Positions 11,801 through 23,280 of a stretch of 64,000 nt of DNA are shown here, piece by piece. Origin of the DNA: Thuidium tamariscinum (taxonomy: Eukaryota > Streptophyta > Bryopsida > Hypnales > Thuidiaceae); contig OX344750.2 in the NCBI GenBank assembly GCA_947034885.2, forward strand, positions 32,846,821-32,910,820. Direction: 5' to 3'. Each line of letters begins with the position of its first letter. Positions within the stretch are counted from its first letter, which is position 1. The position numbers were made by a program, and so were the translations under genes. A model generated the notes under the pieces. It had not been told where the DNA came from, made no database searches, and worked only from the letters and a program-made list of their open reading frames with translations.

Positions 11801-12179
11801 GGACCTGTCAATTCAGCAGGATTCTGCACACAATGACAATGAGTAACCATTACACAATGTTGACCTTCAACTCCTAGACATTCAACCAAAATCATATTAA
11901 TGACCTCGTCCAATCAAGCTGTAAAAAAAAAACAATGCACATTACAAAGAGTTACGATACCAAGTGCTCCTGAAGAAAAACATTTGAAAGGAAAAGACAG
12001 ATAATTGGGCAGCGAACCAAGATGGTGACGAGGTGGCCAGACGCGATGGCGAGAAGATTCTCCTGCGACCACTTGATGGAGTTCGGGAAAGCCGGAGAGC
12101 CGACCACTGCGACGGCCTGAACGGGGACGCCCAAACCGCCGAAGTTCCTCTGCTGCTCCTGAATGTCCTCCATCGCCAT
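5807..12179 (-). CDS. GTF3C4: TFIIIC90-type subunit of RNA polymerase III factor TFIIIC (18 exons)
   Basis: TFIIIC recruits the Pol III machinery to tRNA and 5S rRNA genes; this subunit has an N-terminal WD40 region and a C-terminal zinc-binding region. Exons in transcript order: 12179-12018, 11823-11739, 11633-11531, 11369-11285, 11125-11039, 10820-10729, 10531-10411, 10031-9992, 9842-9344, 9147-9048, 8812-8636, 8506-8453, 8218-8111, 7952-7884, 7615-7569, 7309-6551, 6383-6227, 6022-5807. All junctions keep frame and give 986 residues. Family motifs seen are AFPNSIKWSQENLLAIASGH (about 29-48), RSIDWSPQG and CLLAVCTTDSRVKLYR in exons 3-4, APLVVAWSP and VVLATGSSDG in exon 9. The zinc region has CTFC (876-879), LESPEVAKCRG, YCSCC (924-928) and CPFC (965-968). 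The first Met (MAMED) was chosen; Met3 is possible. Exons 6-8 are poorly conserved and least certain. It is divergent from the Agenet gene, 686 bp away. Confidence 0.87.
11460..11475 (+). promoter_or_regulatory. Telo-box-like TAAACCCTAAACCCTA in a TFIIIC90 intron
   Basis: Two and a half copies of the plant telomere-like motif lie in the third intron of the TFIIIC90 gene. AAACCCTAA telo-boxes are known near the 5' ends of plant genes for translation and ribosome biogenesis. Here the position is intronic, about 0.7 kb into the gene, so a regulatory role is only a suggestion. Confidence 0.4.
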
Positions 12180-12865
12180 AGCCAGGGTCACAGGCGCGAG
12201 ACGAACTCAATAAGCGATTCCGGGGTCGTACTAAACCCTTTCCCCGCACTAACGCTTTCGTCCTTCCTATTAATAGGTGAAAGGTCTCTTGAACTTACAG
12301 TAATTGAGTTTTTAAATTTGGCACTCAAAGTTCTTTCCTATTAATTAACACTTTTAGGTTGTTTAAGATGGGTTGACTCAAACATAAAATAGAGTAGAGT
12401 TGAATTGTGATAAGTTGTTTATATAGCCTACTAAATCCTATTTTTATGCTACTCATCATCGTTTCTATTAATAGATGAGAGGTATCTTGAACTTGTTAGT
12501 TGAGTTTTTAAACTTGGCACTTGAAATTACACCTACTAATTGCAATTTTTAGTTTACTTTAGATTGGTTTAACTCAAACATAGAGTACAAGAGAGTTGAG
12601 TTGTGATGAGTTATATATAAGGACTAAACCCTATTTTTATGCCACTCATCATCCTTCCTATTAATAGATGAGAGATCTCTTGAGCTTGTTAGTTGGGTTT
12701 TTAAACTAGGCACTCAAAATTCTTCCTATTAATTGAAACTTTTGGGTTGCTTTGAATTGGTTTTATTCAATCATAGAGTAGAATTGAGTTGTGTTGCTTT
12801 GCTTTAAACGAGAGTTGTATTATGCACTCCTCTCTCTCTCCTACCAAGACTGAGAGAGTGTACTG
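12180..12865. promoter_or_regulatory. Shared divergent promoter region, TFIIIC90 / Agenet gene
   Basis: The 686 bp between two opposed start codons hold three tandem ~150-200 bp units (about 12250-12790) like those at 667-1215, then a short CT tract (12829-12840) before the Agenet ATG. The TFIIIC90 side (12180-12256) is GC-richer and contains ACTAAACCCTTTCCCC, which resembles the CTAAACCCTATTTT step of the repeat, so the array may run almost to the TFIIIC90 5' end. Confidence 0.6.
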
Positions 12866-14233
12866 ATGGTAAAAGGGATGCAAGAAACAGATTGGTTGCA
12901 GGAAGGCATGACCATTGAGTTCCGGTCCGATCAAGAAGGTTACCGCGGAGCCTGGTTTACAGTCAACATCATTAAGCTTCTCACAGACCTTCGTATGCAC
13001 AAGAACAACCAACGAGTGAGCCGAGTGGTTGTTGAACATCTAGACTTCACAGAGTCTAGTGCGCCTAACAGTAAGAAACATCAAGAGACTTTGAAGAAAG
13101 ATTATTTGCGACCCTTGCCTCCCAAACTTCCCCACAAGCAATGGAAGGAGAGAGATGCAGTGGAGACTTGGCATGTAGGAGCCTGGTGGATAGGGTACAT
13201 CAAACGCTACAATGCCAACAAGGACACATATCTTGTCTTTTACGGCCGTGGTTATCAAGATCTTGAAATTGCAGCTTCAAATATTCGCTCTCGCCAAGAT
13301 TATGTCCAGATTTCTACTAGCCCTCAATGTAGCTGGAACATTGCTGCCGCAATGCAGGTTTGGTTGCCATTTTTCATTCACTAAATCCAAAATTTTGATG
13401 ATAATATTGCTAAAGATGTTAGAAAATTTCAAGTTTGTTTATTTCGGAATTTGAGAAATATTTGCTGTATAGAAGGAACTGAAATCAATAGAATTTTTTT
13501 GTTTGAATGAATGACAGAAGCCAGCAGATTGGGAGAAAAATAAGGAGACACCACTAGCAAGGAAGCAGTCAAAAGCAAAGGGATCATCAACACATTACAA
13601 GCGGAGTGAATCAGATGATTCACAGGACGAAGACTGGGACATAAACGAGGAAAAACAGAAGAAAAAACCAAGGTTGGAAGTAAGATAATAACGTTACGAC
13701 AAGTATAGGTAACTGGAACTATATTTCTGTTGGTTGTTGGAGAATTTGTTTTGATTTCTTTTACTACCGTATAATAGCCCCGTGCAATTGCAATTATGGT
13801 GCTCAAAAAAGCAATCAACTGTGTTGTACTAGCAAAGATGGAGCTCAAAATAAGGTTTCATTTGTCATAGTAGTCTGGCTATTACATCTTACAATTTACT
13901 ATTCTCAATGTATCCCTGACTGAAAGCCGAAAAAACTCTGCTTGTTTGAATGGAGGCCACAAAGATTTTCACCTTGCAGATATCGTAGTTGTTAAAAAAC
14001 ATCTACCTACAAGCTTAATTTCGGAACCGAACACTGCGACTGATGTTGGTGCGAATACCAGAGGCTTCACCCCCATAGTTTGTTGTTGCAGCACGAATGT
14101 CACGCACTTGGCCTTTCCGCCGGATGACTGCCTTCTCATGCTTAAGCTGGCAGACAAACAAGCAGATATACACTTGAATTCAGAAAAAAAATTCAACACT
14201 TCCAAGGAAAACTAAGCCCCATTAAAGTAAATT
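12250..14233 (+). repeat. Segmental duplication, right (source-context) copy
   Basis: This is the direct-repeat partner of 667-2948. It holds an intact Agenet gene and the last exon of a complete UTP3 gene. The homology ends inside the last UTP3 intron (14147-14304). Confidence 0.85.
12866..13688 (+). CDS. Double-Agenet (Tudor-like) domain protein, two exons
   Basis: Exon 1 is 12866-13357 and exon 2 is 13518-13688. The junction CAG|GTTTGG ... GACAG|AAGCC is in phase and gives 220 residues. The first Agenet/Tudor-like module is about residues 8-62 (EGMTIEF, EGYRGAWF), and the second about 95-147 (VETWHVGAWWIGYIKRY, YLVFYGRGY). The tail encoded by exon 2 is charged, with a basic cluster KKKPR that could be a nuclear signal and an acidic stretch ESDDSQDEDWD. 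Agenet domains are plant relatives of Tudor domains, and several bind methylated histone tails; a chromatin role is therefore an inference. The ATG chosen is the first in frame after the CT tract. A broken paralogue lies at 1299-2122. The gene is convergent with UTP3, the stop codons lying 326 bp apart. Confidence 0.8.
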
Positions 14234-17200
14234 GATGCCCTGTTCCGAATCTAAGATATGAATTCATGCTTGTTCAATACTCCCGTGTGTTAAGGAATAC
14301 TGACCTTGTATTTCTTGCGAGGATTCTTGTTGGTCTTCTTGCGATGCGGTGTAAGCCCTCTGTTCTTCTCCATCTGCATAAGCATCATGAGGCAAAATTT
14401 AGGTAACAATGTTTGTGCAAGCAAGCATGATACTGTAGTGAGACACTGTAGGCAATCACTGTAGAATGACCTCAGGTTGTAGATTACTGAAACGTAACAA
14501 TTTGTTAAATCAGGAGGAGATTTACCTGCCAAGTAATGCTGCGTTTCCCCTCAGCATCTTCTTCTTCAACTGGAGTGAGTAGCATCCTGAAATCACAAAA
14601 TATTGCAACTTACACCGTAAACACCATAGTCAACTAAATTTGTGAACTGAAAAGAGCGTGTGACAATTTGTCGAGGTAGCAGAGGATGCGCCTACCTTGA
14701 ATATTTTGCTTGTTTAGCAGCTTCTTTGGCTTCCTTGAGAAGTCTAGCTTGTTTGTAAAAGTCATCCTCTTCTGGATCATTGGATATGGAATCATCAATG
14801 TTGTCGTCAGAATCAATGGTGTCATCCAAATTTTGATTAGTTTTCTGAATGTCAAGCTTCCTCCTTCTGTCCCCTAAATCTTCCCTGACTGGTAGATCGG
14901 TATCACCAGAAATAATCTGCGCAGCAGAACGAAACATATTATAGATCACGCTCTGAATATTTAGCAATTTAAAGATGCAAAATATTAATGCAACCACTTC
15001 AAAAGTCCATTGTGTTTAGAACATCAATGTCCAGTATTCTAGAGCACACACAGCCTCCACAATATCATCATGTGTTAAGTACCTGTGGTTTCTTAAAAGG
15101 TCTACCAGCTTGGGCTATGACTTGCGAAAGTGTACGTGGCTTCAAATCAAAGGACGTTTTCAAGCCGCTATCGTCCTTCCCAACATCATCCTCAAGATCA
15201 TCCGCCATTCTTGTTAATCTGTCAAACACAGCTAATATTAATATTGGAATAAGGTCAAGCATAAGACAAGGGACGATTCCAGTTCAGTTTATTCAAAATG
15301 TCTCACCCAGTGCTCGACTTGTGCCGCTTAGCTTTCCTCCGTTCCGCGTTGGACGTTGGTACATGGGAAACATCTTCCCCTTGTGCACGTGCTTCCAAGC
15401 GCTTCCTCTCGTCAACCATATGTTGACTCTCAATCCCCAAAGCATTCTCTGCCTAATTTCACAGGGAACAGATTCAATTATCGCAAGGGAAATACCTAGG
15501 CAAATAACTGTATAATATCAAACGGCAAATTCCTTCGAGCTCAAACAAACCCAATCATGTCGATAGACTGAATATAAATTGTGAAATACGAAAAGTACGC
15601 ATACCAGATTACTATCAAGTTCAAACGGCTCATGACAACCCACACAGTGCCCTGCATTCTCCTAAAGCACAAAGATCAAACGTGAAACAACCCCATGCTT
15701 CATAAACCGAAAAGATCTTACCTCCTCTAACCGGTCATCTGCTCCATTAGAAGTGTTTTCAAGAATAGCTTTCCGTTTCTTGGACCTCCCCTCTAGCTTC
15801 GCTGCTTTCCGTTTCTTCGAAGCTTGAGAATTCCCTTTCTTTTCCTGTAGAATTTATAGTTGAGCACATTATAATTGGGCAGCTTCCTTCCCAGTCAAGA
15901 CATCATCTCAATCACTAGATAATATGCCGAGGCTCTCGAAAGGAAAGGGGTATTACACTGTACCTTGCTCCTTGTCTCTTTCTCAACGACATCAGTCATG
16001 TCCGAGGTCAGCAGTTTCTGTATCTGCTCTTGCATTTTCTCCTCAACTAGTTGAAGCTGTCATTAAGGGACGCCACAACCATCATATCAATATTTATCAT
16101 GCTGGCAGAATACTTACTAGAAATACCTACTTTTGTCAACCATCATACTTTGTAAATTTGTCACTTTAGAGCAATGGAAGTTGGGCCAGAGCGAGAAACG
16201 ATACACTTTGAATTCAAACAAAAAATCAAAATTGAATTCGATAGTTTGGAAGAAAGAAACTGACCCTTTTTATTGATAATTTCAAATCAACCAAGCGGCC
16301 CACAACAGGATGATCTTTAACATCTTGTGCCTCAGCCTTTAGCAGTAGGTAAAAGACGATTGCTTGGCAATAACTAAGCAAGAGCATATGCTTGAGCTCT
16401 ACATATCTGATTCCATCTTCGGTTGCTCCTTTGCCCCCTCTCATCTGCAGCACACATACCCATTAATTGGTGATATGATACGGTTCCAGTGGGCAGCATT
16501 CAAGCAGAACATATGCCCTTGAATTTAGAAGAAAAATAATAATAAATATACAAGCTACTTATGAATGACAATCTCAAACTTGCCCTCTCTATCTACATAC
16601 CTTTTCCAGCAAAGGCATCACCTTTGTACGAAGCTCATTGAGATTATCCCGAAGTTCTGGCGTTAACCCTGCCAGCTCTGGAGCATCACTGGCAACCATT
16701 ACAACCATGACACGAAACCTCCCATCAGCACCCTAGCATTTGCAGGTCACTCCTCGAAATCAAAACTGCGATATCTGGAACGTAAGAGACTGGAATCCAG
16801 CAAGTACAGAATAAAGAAAACAAACCTCATCAAAACCTCCATCTGCTCTTTTTTTGACAAAGCTGTAATGTCTTTCTTCAGTTCAATTGTGCCATCTGTG
16901 ATCACTTGATCCACAGTCGTCTTCTTCTTCTCCGATTTAGGTTGCGACTCCTTCCGTGCAGCCTCCTCAGATGTATCTTCCCCAACAGAATCCTCGTTTT
17001 CAGAATCGTCATAATCAAAATCTTCCGGGCGCAAAGATGCAGCAATATTTTGCTGCAATTCTCGTATTGCTTCTTCTTCTTCCGCAGGTGCCTCCTCGTC
17101 GCTAGATTGCTCCTGGCTCGGCACCAAACAAATCAATTTAGGACAATGTTACAGTCGGTTATTCTAGATTAGAGTTCTTGATTTCAGGTTTCAGCTATCT

Positions 17201-17822
17201 ACTTCGCGTTTACTCTTTCCTTTTTCAATTCCTGTATTCTTAACACGACAACCTCCCAGATATATTTAAAAAGACGTAGGAAAAACGTTCAGATTGATGC
17301 TGAGCTAGAAAGCGAGAACGTTCTCGAAATCCGGACGCTTCGCAATCTGACACTATCAATACTCACAGATCGACATAAGAATTTCAACAAAAAGTGGAAT
17401 TCAAGGAGGCAGTCTGAAAAGACTAAATTTTTTTAGGCTTACAAACATGAGAACTTTATACCTCGTAGTTAACATTATCTGCGCCGTAATAGATTTTCTT
17501 TCCCCTTCCCCACACGGCTCTTTGTTTCTCCTCATCTTCCTCTTCGTCCTCATCGTCCTCCATGCCTACTCTTTGCTTCATCAACTTGGCTTGCCGAGCC
17601 ACTGCAATAAAACAAAAGAGATGATCCCATCGTTCACGAGTGACTGAGAGCAACCAATTCAATCTATCCAATCAAGCCCCGTGACCTAATTCGACAATTG
17701 TGAATGAAAATTCAAGTGAGGTGAAACATACTCTTGGCTGCAAGACCAGTAAGCTCCTCCTCCCCCATCTCCTCGTCCTCGCTGTCCGAGGAATGACGCT
17801 CCATCTTGGCGTCAGAGACCAT
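14015..17822 (-). CDS. UTP3: UTP3/SAS10, small-subunit processome protein (14 exons)
   Basis: UTP3/Sas10 (THALLO in Arabidopsis) is a nucleolar component of the U3-containing SSU processome that matures 18S rRNA. Exons in transcript order: 17837-17732 (ATG at 17822), 17601-17462, 17112-16826, 16688-16601, 16444-16265, 16056-15964, 15844-15722, 15661-15605, 15452-15307, 15218-15083, 14916-14696, 14586-14526, 14373-14305, 14146-14015. Every junction keeps frame, giving about 607 residues. Seen are WGRGKKIYYGADN in the acidic N-terminal part, the Sas10/Utp3/C1D domain around 175-262 (APELAGLTPELRDNLNELR, RYVELKHMLLLSYCQA), basic KKRK clusters, and the C-terminal Sas10 domain (KRSITWQ, KNRGLTPHRKKTNKNPRKKY, KGQVRDIR). 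The acceptor at 17838 leaves five in-frame codons (DIALG) before the chosen Met, and family members usually start further upstream. An upstream exon that I could not find is likely, so the true start is uncertain. Confidence 0.88.
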
Positions 17823-17837
17823 CCCGAGAGCAATGTC

Positions 17838-19360
17838 CTGAGCAGCAACAACAACGCAAGCAAGCTTATTCCTACCTCTCCAGCCCTAAAACCCTTCAAA
17901 GGGTTTTGCAGTTTGCAGAGAGAGAAAGACTGTAACCTCTTTAATATCACCTTCTCTAATATCACCTCCTTCGGCACTGCATCCAAAACCCACTTTTCGG
18001 GGGCCCTGAAATGTGTTGGGCAAAATATTTGGATGAAGCCATTAGCAACCTCAAGAGAAATCAAAATCAAGGCATTTCATAATTTTTTTAACTTAGGGTA
18101 CTATTTTGTGAACTTTTTATGTTGCATATAAAGATATGTATACATGTTGCAATTCTCCCCTTCATTAAACCCCTGAAGCATGAAATTCTTCAATTGTCAT
18201 TGGTTGCTTCAAAGAATTCTTCATTTTTCATTGTTTTTTCTTGAAATTTTTTAGTGACTTTAGATAAACATATGTATGGGGCCAATGAGGACTCAAATAT
18301 AAGAGGAGGCTAGTGAGTGAATTGTGGTATTTTCAAATTTGGCAACATTATAACAAAAAAAAAAGCTCAAGCCAAGGATAAATGCTAAAAACAAAAACTA
18401 TTCTAAAATTGAATAGAAGGATTTTTTCTTCTAATTAGTTGATTTTGCACTAAGTTACAAATTGTTCTAACTTATTCAAGATTCTTAATTCCAAATACAA
18501 ACTCAATTTTTATAATTTGATTTAATTAGTAGTAAATATAAGTTTATATATATTACCCCAAGTTGAAAAAAGAAAAAACTATAGAGTTTGATTCTTCCAT
18601 TGGACATTAGGACACCTTGCTCAAAACTCACAGAATGCTCTCACTAACACAATGTTTGCACAATGTTTTGTATTGTGAAAAGTTACATACAAATATGAAA
18701 TCTAGAAAGTGAATTTTGGCCCTCCATCTACTTATTAATGCATTCCAAAATACAATGTTGAACTCTAAAGGACTAGGAGTGTTTTTTAAAATAAATTCTT
18801 AAAAACTACCATTTTTTTTAATGCATTGCCTAAAATTGAAAATAAGAAACTTTTATCTAATTCCAACCATATAAAACTATAGTAGAATACCATTTGAAAA
18901 TGTATTGAAAAAATTTCAATCCATTTGATTGCATGAATTAAAATATTCTAGTGTCTAAAGTAAAAATAAAAAATAAAAAAATAAAAAAACTTATTTTCAT
19001 CTTGCAAAATCAAGGGTCAACAAACTTTGAGCCCTCTTAGCATAAATTTTTTGCTCCCAATGAATTTGAGTGTCTCTGTAATCATTGAATTTTAAATCTT
19101 ACAAGGGACACTTATGAAAAAAATTAAATCAAAGATAGGACCTAGCTTACTCTAAATGACCTTTCAATGCAAAGAGGTTAAGGTGGGAGCACCGATTACT
19201 ACCAATTTAAATAGTTTCATCATAGTTAGAGGCACTTTTTCTTTAAAAAAAATAACTTTGTAGTATTAGCAATTGAAAATCATAGATTTAAAAAACAAAA
19301 CTGGATAAGGCATCTAATTTCTATGAATTTTCATAGTAGGACTCACCAGAGCATCTAAAT
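17838..19360. other. Upstream of UTP3; no exon identified
   Basis: The first 170 bp (to about 18010) are less AT-rich and contain a direct repeat (AATATCACCTTCTCT / AATATCACCTCC) and CCCTAAAACCC, which fits a 5' flank. Beyond that it is AT-rich with poly-A and poly-T runs. I looked here for the expected first UTP3 exon and did not find a convincing one. Confidence 0.4.
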
Positions 19361-19722
19361 CTGCACTTCTTGTTGGAGGACATTTGAAGGCAAGGGAGGG
19401 CCATTCCTCTTGAGTTCTTGTTCCCTGTATTGTCTTGAATAAATAAATGGCATCACTTTTAAAAGGCTGAATTTTTAAATTTTTAAATTTTTTTTCTTTC
19501 AATTATTTTTTTAATTTTTAAAGAAACCAAAAATTTAATTTTTCTTAATTTTTAAAGAAACCAAAAAATTTATTTATTTTATTTATTTTTTAATTATCAT
19601 TTTTTGATGTTGAAGTCTTTTGACCACACTAGACTATTAATGTGGCATGTTTCCACAGTCCAAGAATTCAAAAGAACTTGCAGTCTCCCATTGCCCTCAA
19701 ATGTCTTCTAATGAGTAAATTT
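19361..19722. mobile_element. MITE-like inverted repeat, family B copy 1
   Basis: Left sequence TTGGAGGACATTTGAAGGCA matches the reverse complement of the right end, TTAGAAGACATTTGAGGGCA. The resemblance continues outward and inward (CTTGAGTTCTTG inside left, CAAGTTCTTTTGAATTC inside right). The ends resemble those of the element at 24464-24800. Confidence 0.5.
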
Positions 19723-20900
19723 GTCTTGATTCTCATATGTGAGCGCTTTTCTACCCACCCTTGGTAAAAAAGGAAATACAACCAGGTTCTTTTAACTTTG
19801 TATGGTTTTTAATCTATGGGTGTTGTAGTGGTTGTCCATTGTGCCTTCCAAGCAATGGATCTTTTCTAACTCCTACATGTGAAATATACACAAAACAACA
19901 AGAAATTCTAAATAACTATAAGTTTTACCCTTTTATCTCAACTAACTAAGCCACTGTGGGTTTTTATTCAAAATGAATTCAGTCTTGATTTATCATTTTT
20001 AAGTGATAGAACATGTTTTGCCATTTCTAAAAATATAAAACTCGACCTCATCCGAGCTTTCTAACAATAGTTATGGATGGATGAAGTTTGACCGCTTAAT
20101 CGGTTCATCAAACTCCATCCATTGATTTCTACTAATCTACCTTATAATTTGACTTGAGATTTGACTTTTGGGCTCTGAACTCTATTTACTATTTGACTTT
20201 CTAATATGGTTGACTTTGGATGATTTATCTAACTTTCATCCATTTTGACCCCTAAACTTTATTCTTTCATATCTTGGTTGTTTTGACTCGGTTTTCTCAG
20301 TGTTATATGTTTTTGGAATCCTCTAGACCTAATCTATAAGTATAAAATGATAAACTTTGACTAAAACCTACTCTAGACCCTCTGAATCATGTTTGAAGTT
20401 CGGTTTAATGGTATAAATGCTAAACTTAGGACATCAAAAAGAAATAGGAGAATTTGATTTTATACCTCGGGATTCACATTGTTAGGAAGATTGTTGTACA
20501 ATCCTTCAAATTCCCCATCATTCGCCATCTTTCACACACTCTTGGTATTTTTGCCCACGGCTTGAAAGTACCTTTTTAATACAAATTTTAAATTTTAGAC
20601 TTCTAACTATTCTTTTTTTTTCTTTCTATTCTCCTTCTTTCTCTTCAACACTATTCTAATTCAATTATTTGGCTATTCTAAGAGTTGACTTGTTTTTGGA
20701 ATAATAATTGATTTCAAATCCCTAAACAATAATTGACCTTCCGCCTCCTATCCTATCTTGGTCAATTATTATTCTATCCAAAGGTCTTAGTGGTTTAAAT
20801 TGACTCTTTAAGATTTCCACCTAATCTTATCTCTTCCTAAATTCTCTTCAACCTCCTAAATTGTCACTTCATCTCTCTCTATTTTCAAAGTGGTTTTGAA
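19723..20900. other. AT-rich intergenic sequence, no gene seen
   Basis: Short frames only. There are runs of CT-rich sequence after 20600, and nothing recognisable as a coding exon or RNA gene. Confidence 0.5.
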
Positions 20901-23280
20901 AGTTCCAAGTGTTCTACTTCCTATGGTTTTTGAGCCTCTTTTTGCAATGGAAACGTTGCAAATTGAGATTCCTTAGTTTCCTACCTTCTTAACTTCTCTC
21001 CTACAACTTGTCTCTTCACTCTTCTATCTACCTTTCTCTCTTTTTAATTTATTGTTTTCGTTTAAACTATTCTAGTTTCTAGTCTATGTTTTCAAAAGTT
21101 CAAAAAAATCCAAAAAAAAAATAGAAAACAACCAGTCCAGCACAAAGCCAGACCGTTCGTTCGGACAGCCACAACACAGCACAGAGCCAGATCGTCCGCA
21201 CGTTCAGTCAGTAGTCCAGTTCACTTCAGGCTTCCAGTTCAGGCTCCCAGTTCAGGGCTTCAGGCAGTTCAGTAGAACCAGACTAGGCAATCAAGCTCCC
21301 AATCAAAATTAAGCCTCGCTCAAATTCAAGTCTTGCTGTCAGTTTGTCTTGCTATCGATCTGTCTTGATGCCCAGGTTCAAGCCTTGCTCAAGCTCAATT
21401 TTTTCCAAACTAAACTAGATGTATTAAAAAACACATAGATTGGAAACTTGTTCTAATTCTAAAGGAAGTTTTTGTGAGAATATTAGTGTTTTCTTTTGGG
21501 GAGTAGCAAAGCCAAAGCTTTGCTGTAGTTTGTAAAATTCTCAAAAAACTCTAAGACCCCAAAACACACGAAGTCAAAGCTTCGCCGTATTTTTAAATAC
21601 GGAGAAAATTCTAACCAAATTCTTCAAGAGCTCCGTTGCCTAGGGACAATTAGAGGTCAAATAACAACAAAAAAAAAAACTACTAGCTAGGACAACAAGT
21701 GAGTGTTAATAGTACAAACACTACTACAATTAGTACAAGTTAGAGGAATAACAAGGTAAAGGACTCCCCTAAGCGGCATCACCGATTACAAGGGAAGAAC
21801 CTCTAGGATTAGTACAAAAATTTTAAGCTCCAAACAACAACAACAACAACAACAAGGCAAGTTAATTAAACAACAATTCTAGTGAAAGAAACTTGACAAA
21901 AACTTACTAACAAGTGCAAAATACAGCAAGGAAGGTTTGAAGGGACCCCAATGTCCTTCAAAGCTTCACAAAGTAGCAACAAGAGGAGCTTGAATTGCTC
22001 CAAAAACAAAGAAATTTGGCAACTTGGCCTCAATGGCCAAAATCCAACTAAATGGACCCAAATGAAAACAAGGTGATTCAAAATGAACCTAAGGGGTGAG
22101 AAGAGAGGGAAATGAGTGCCCTTTTATACTCAAAGCCAAGGGTCACCCCCCCCCAATTACCTAATGGGAAACTAGTTTAAACTAATAAAAACTAATTTTT
22201 TCTCATTTTTCACTTCTACGTTGATCCTAACTTCTAACTTTTGGAGATTAACTCCAAATCACAAACGGATTGTACCATTGGCTTCAGAAGGCCATTTTTA
22301 GTGGACATGATCTCCTACCCCTTTTTTCTACCTCAAAAACTCAAAGAATCCTAGCAGTGACTAGAAACTCAAAATGGGATAAAAATCCAAGTTTTGGAGT
22401 TTACCTTTTTTGTAAAAAGTAATTAGCCTAGGCTCCTTAGTAGATTCAAGGGAGTAATAAAAGACCCTAATTTTATTTTATTCCAAAGTTGTGTGCTCCC
22501 AATACGTCAGTCAACTCGACAATTAACTTTAAAATTGCCGGTTTTAGAGGATGTTGCTAATTTTGGCATCTCCCGCAATCAAAAAGTCACCAAACTTGTT
22601 GAGGTGCTTTATGAACATAAAAGAAACTATACTAATTTTTTGTGAGATTTTTACTGCATTCAAGGTAATTTTCATGAATTTACCATACTGGATTTTGGCG
22701 GTTGACTGCTCGGAAAAAGATCTTTAGATGATAAAAAAAACCGAGACTTTTTGAGAAACCTCTCATGGAATTCCTCAAGAGATGTGAAAATTTATATTTC
22801 CATTTTGCACATCTAAAGAAGGAGAATCAAATCCTGCTATCTCCTTTAGCTTCCGGTAATTAGGGAATCTTTCAACCAAAAGGGAATCTAGGCAAACCGA
22901 TTGCGTCATTGGACTCTTGGAATGATTTCCACCTCAAATCACCGTACTTAGGTCGTAGATGCCCTTCGTCGCTCCATTTGAATTTCTTTCACCTGTAGGC
23001 TAACATTTGGGGTTTCTACTATTTCATCGATGGAATGGGGAAACTGAAACCTATCTTTGGAAATCAATCTTAGGGCTCTCATATGATTCCCTTGGACCAA
23101 GTTAGCCCTTTTGCGTCTCATTGCACAATAGGTATAAAAAATTGGGCATTTTCTACTATATATGTTTATTTTGTACAATTTCTGAGTTTTTACCCTATCT
23201 ACATGCAAGATTTGGTTACATTTGAAGGAAAATGTCTCATTAGGACCTTTTGCTATATTGGTATGTGACATCTATATTGT
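20900..23280 (-). mobile_element. Decayed retroelement-like region
   Basis: A minus-strand TATA-like GAGTATAAAAGGG (complement around 22118-22130) precedes a long open-structured leader. Sequence at 22500-22690 (TACGTCAGTCAACTCGAC, then GTGAGATTTTTACTGCATTC) is related to 46850-47050 (TACGCCGGTCAACCCGCC, GTGAGATTTTACCGCATC). The motif AAAGCTTCGCCGTATTT (21570-21600) recurs in similar form near 45770 and 51095. A low-complexity CAGTTCAGGC-rich tract lies at 21140-21280, and a CAA microsatellite at 21836-21854. No polymerase or gag-like frame survives. The 107-codon minus-strand frame at 22948-23271 is unrecognised. Confidence 0.4.

Noticed and set aside
14988..15515. 175-codon plus-strand frame
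   Set aside because: Antisense to UTP3 exons and introns; the opposite strand has frame-consistent splicing and family motifs.
17672..18070. 132-codon minus-strand frame overlapping the UTP3 start, considered as the missing first exon
   Set aside because: Its translation (about VPKEVILEKVILKRL) shows none of the acidic UTP3 N-terminal character, and the frame across the first UTP3 exon is wrong.
22948..23271. 107-codon minus-strand frame
   Set aside because: No domain or neighbour supports it; it lies in a region resembling other decayed repeats.
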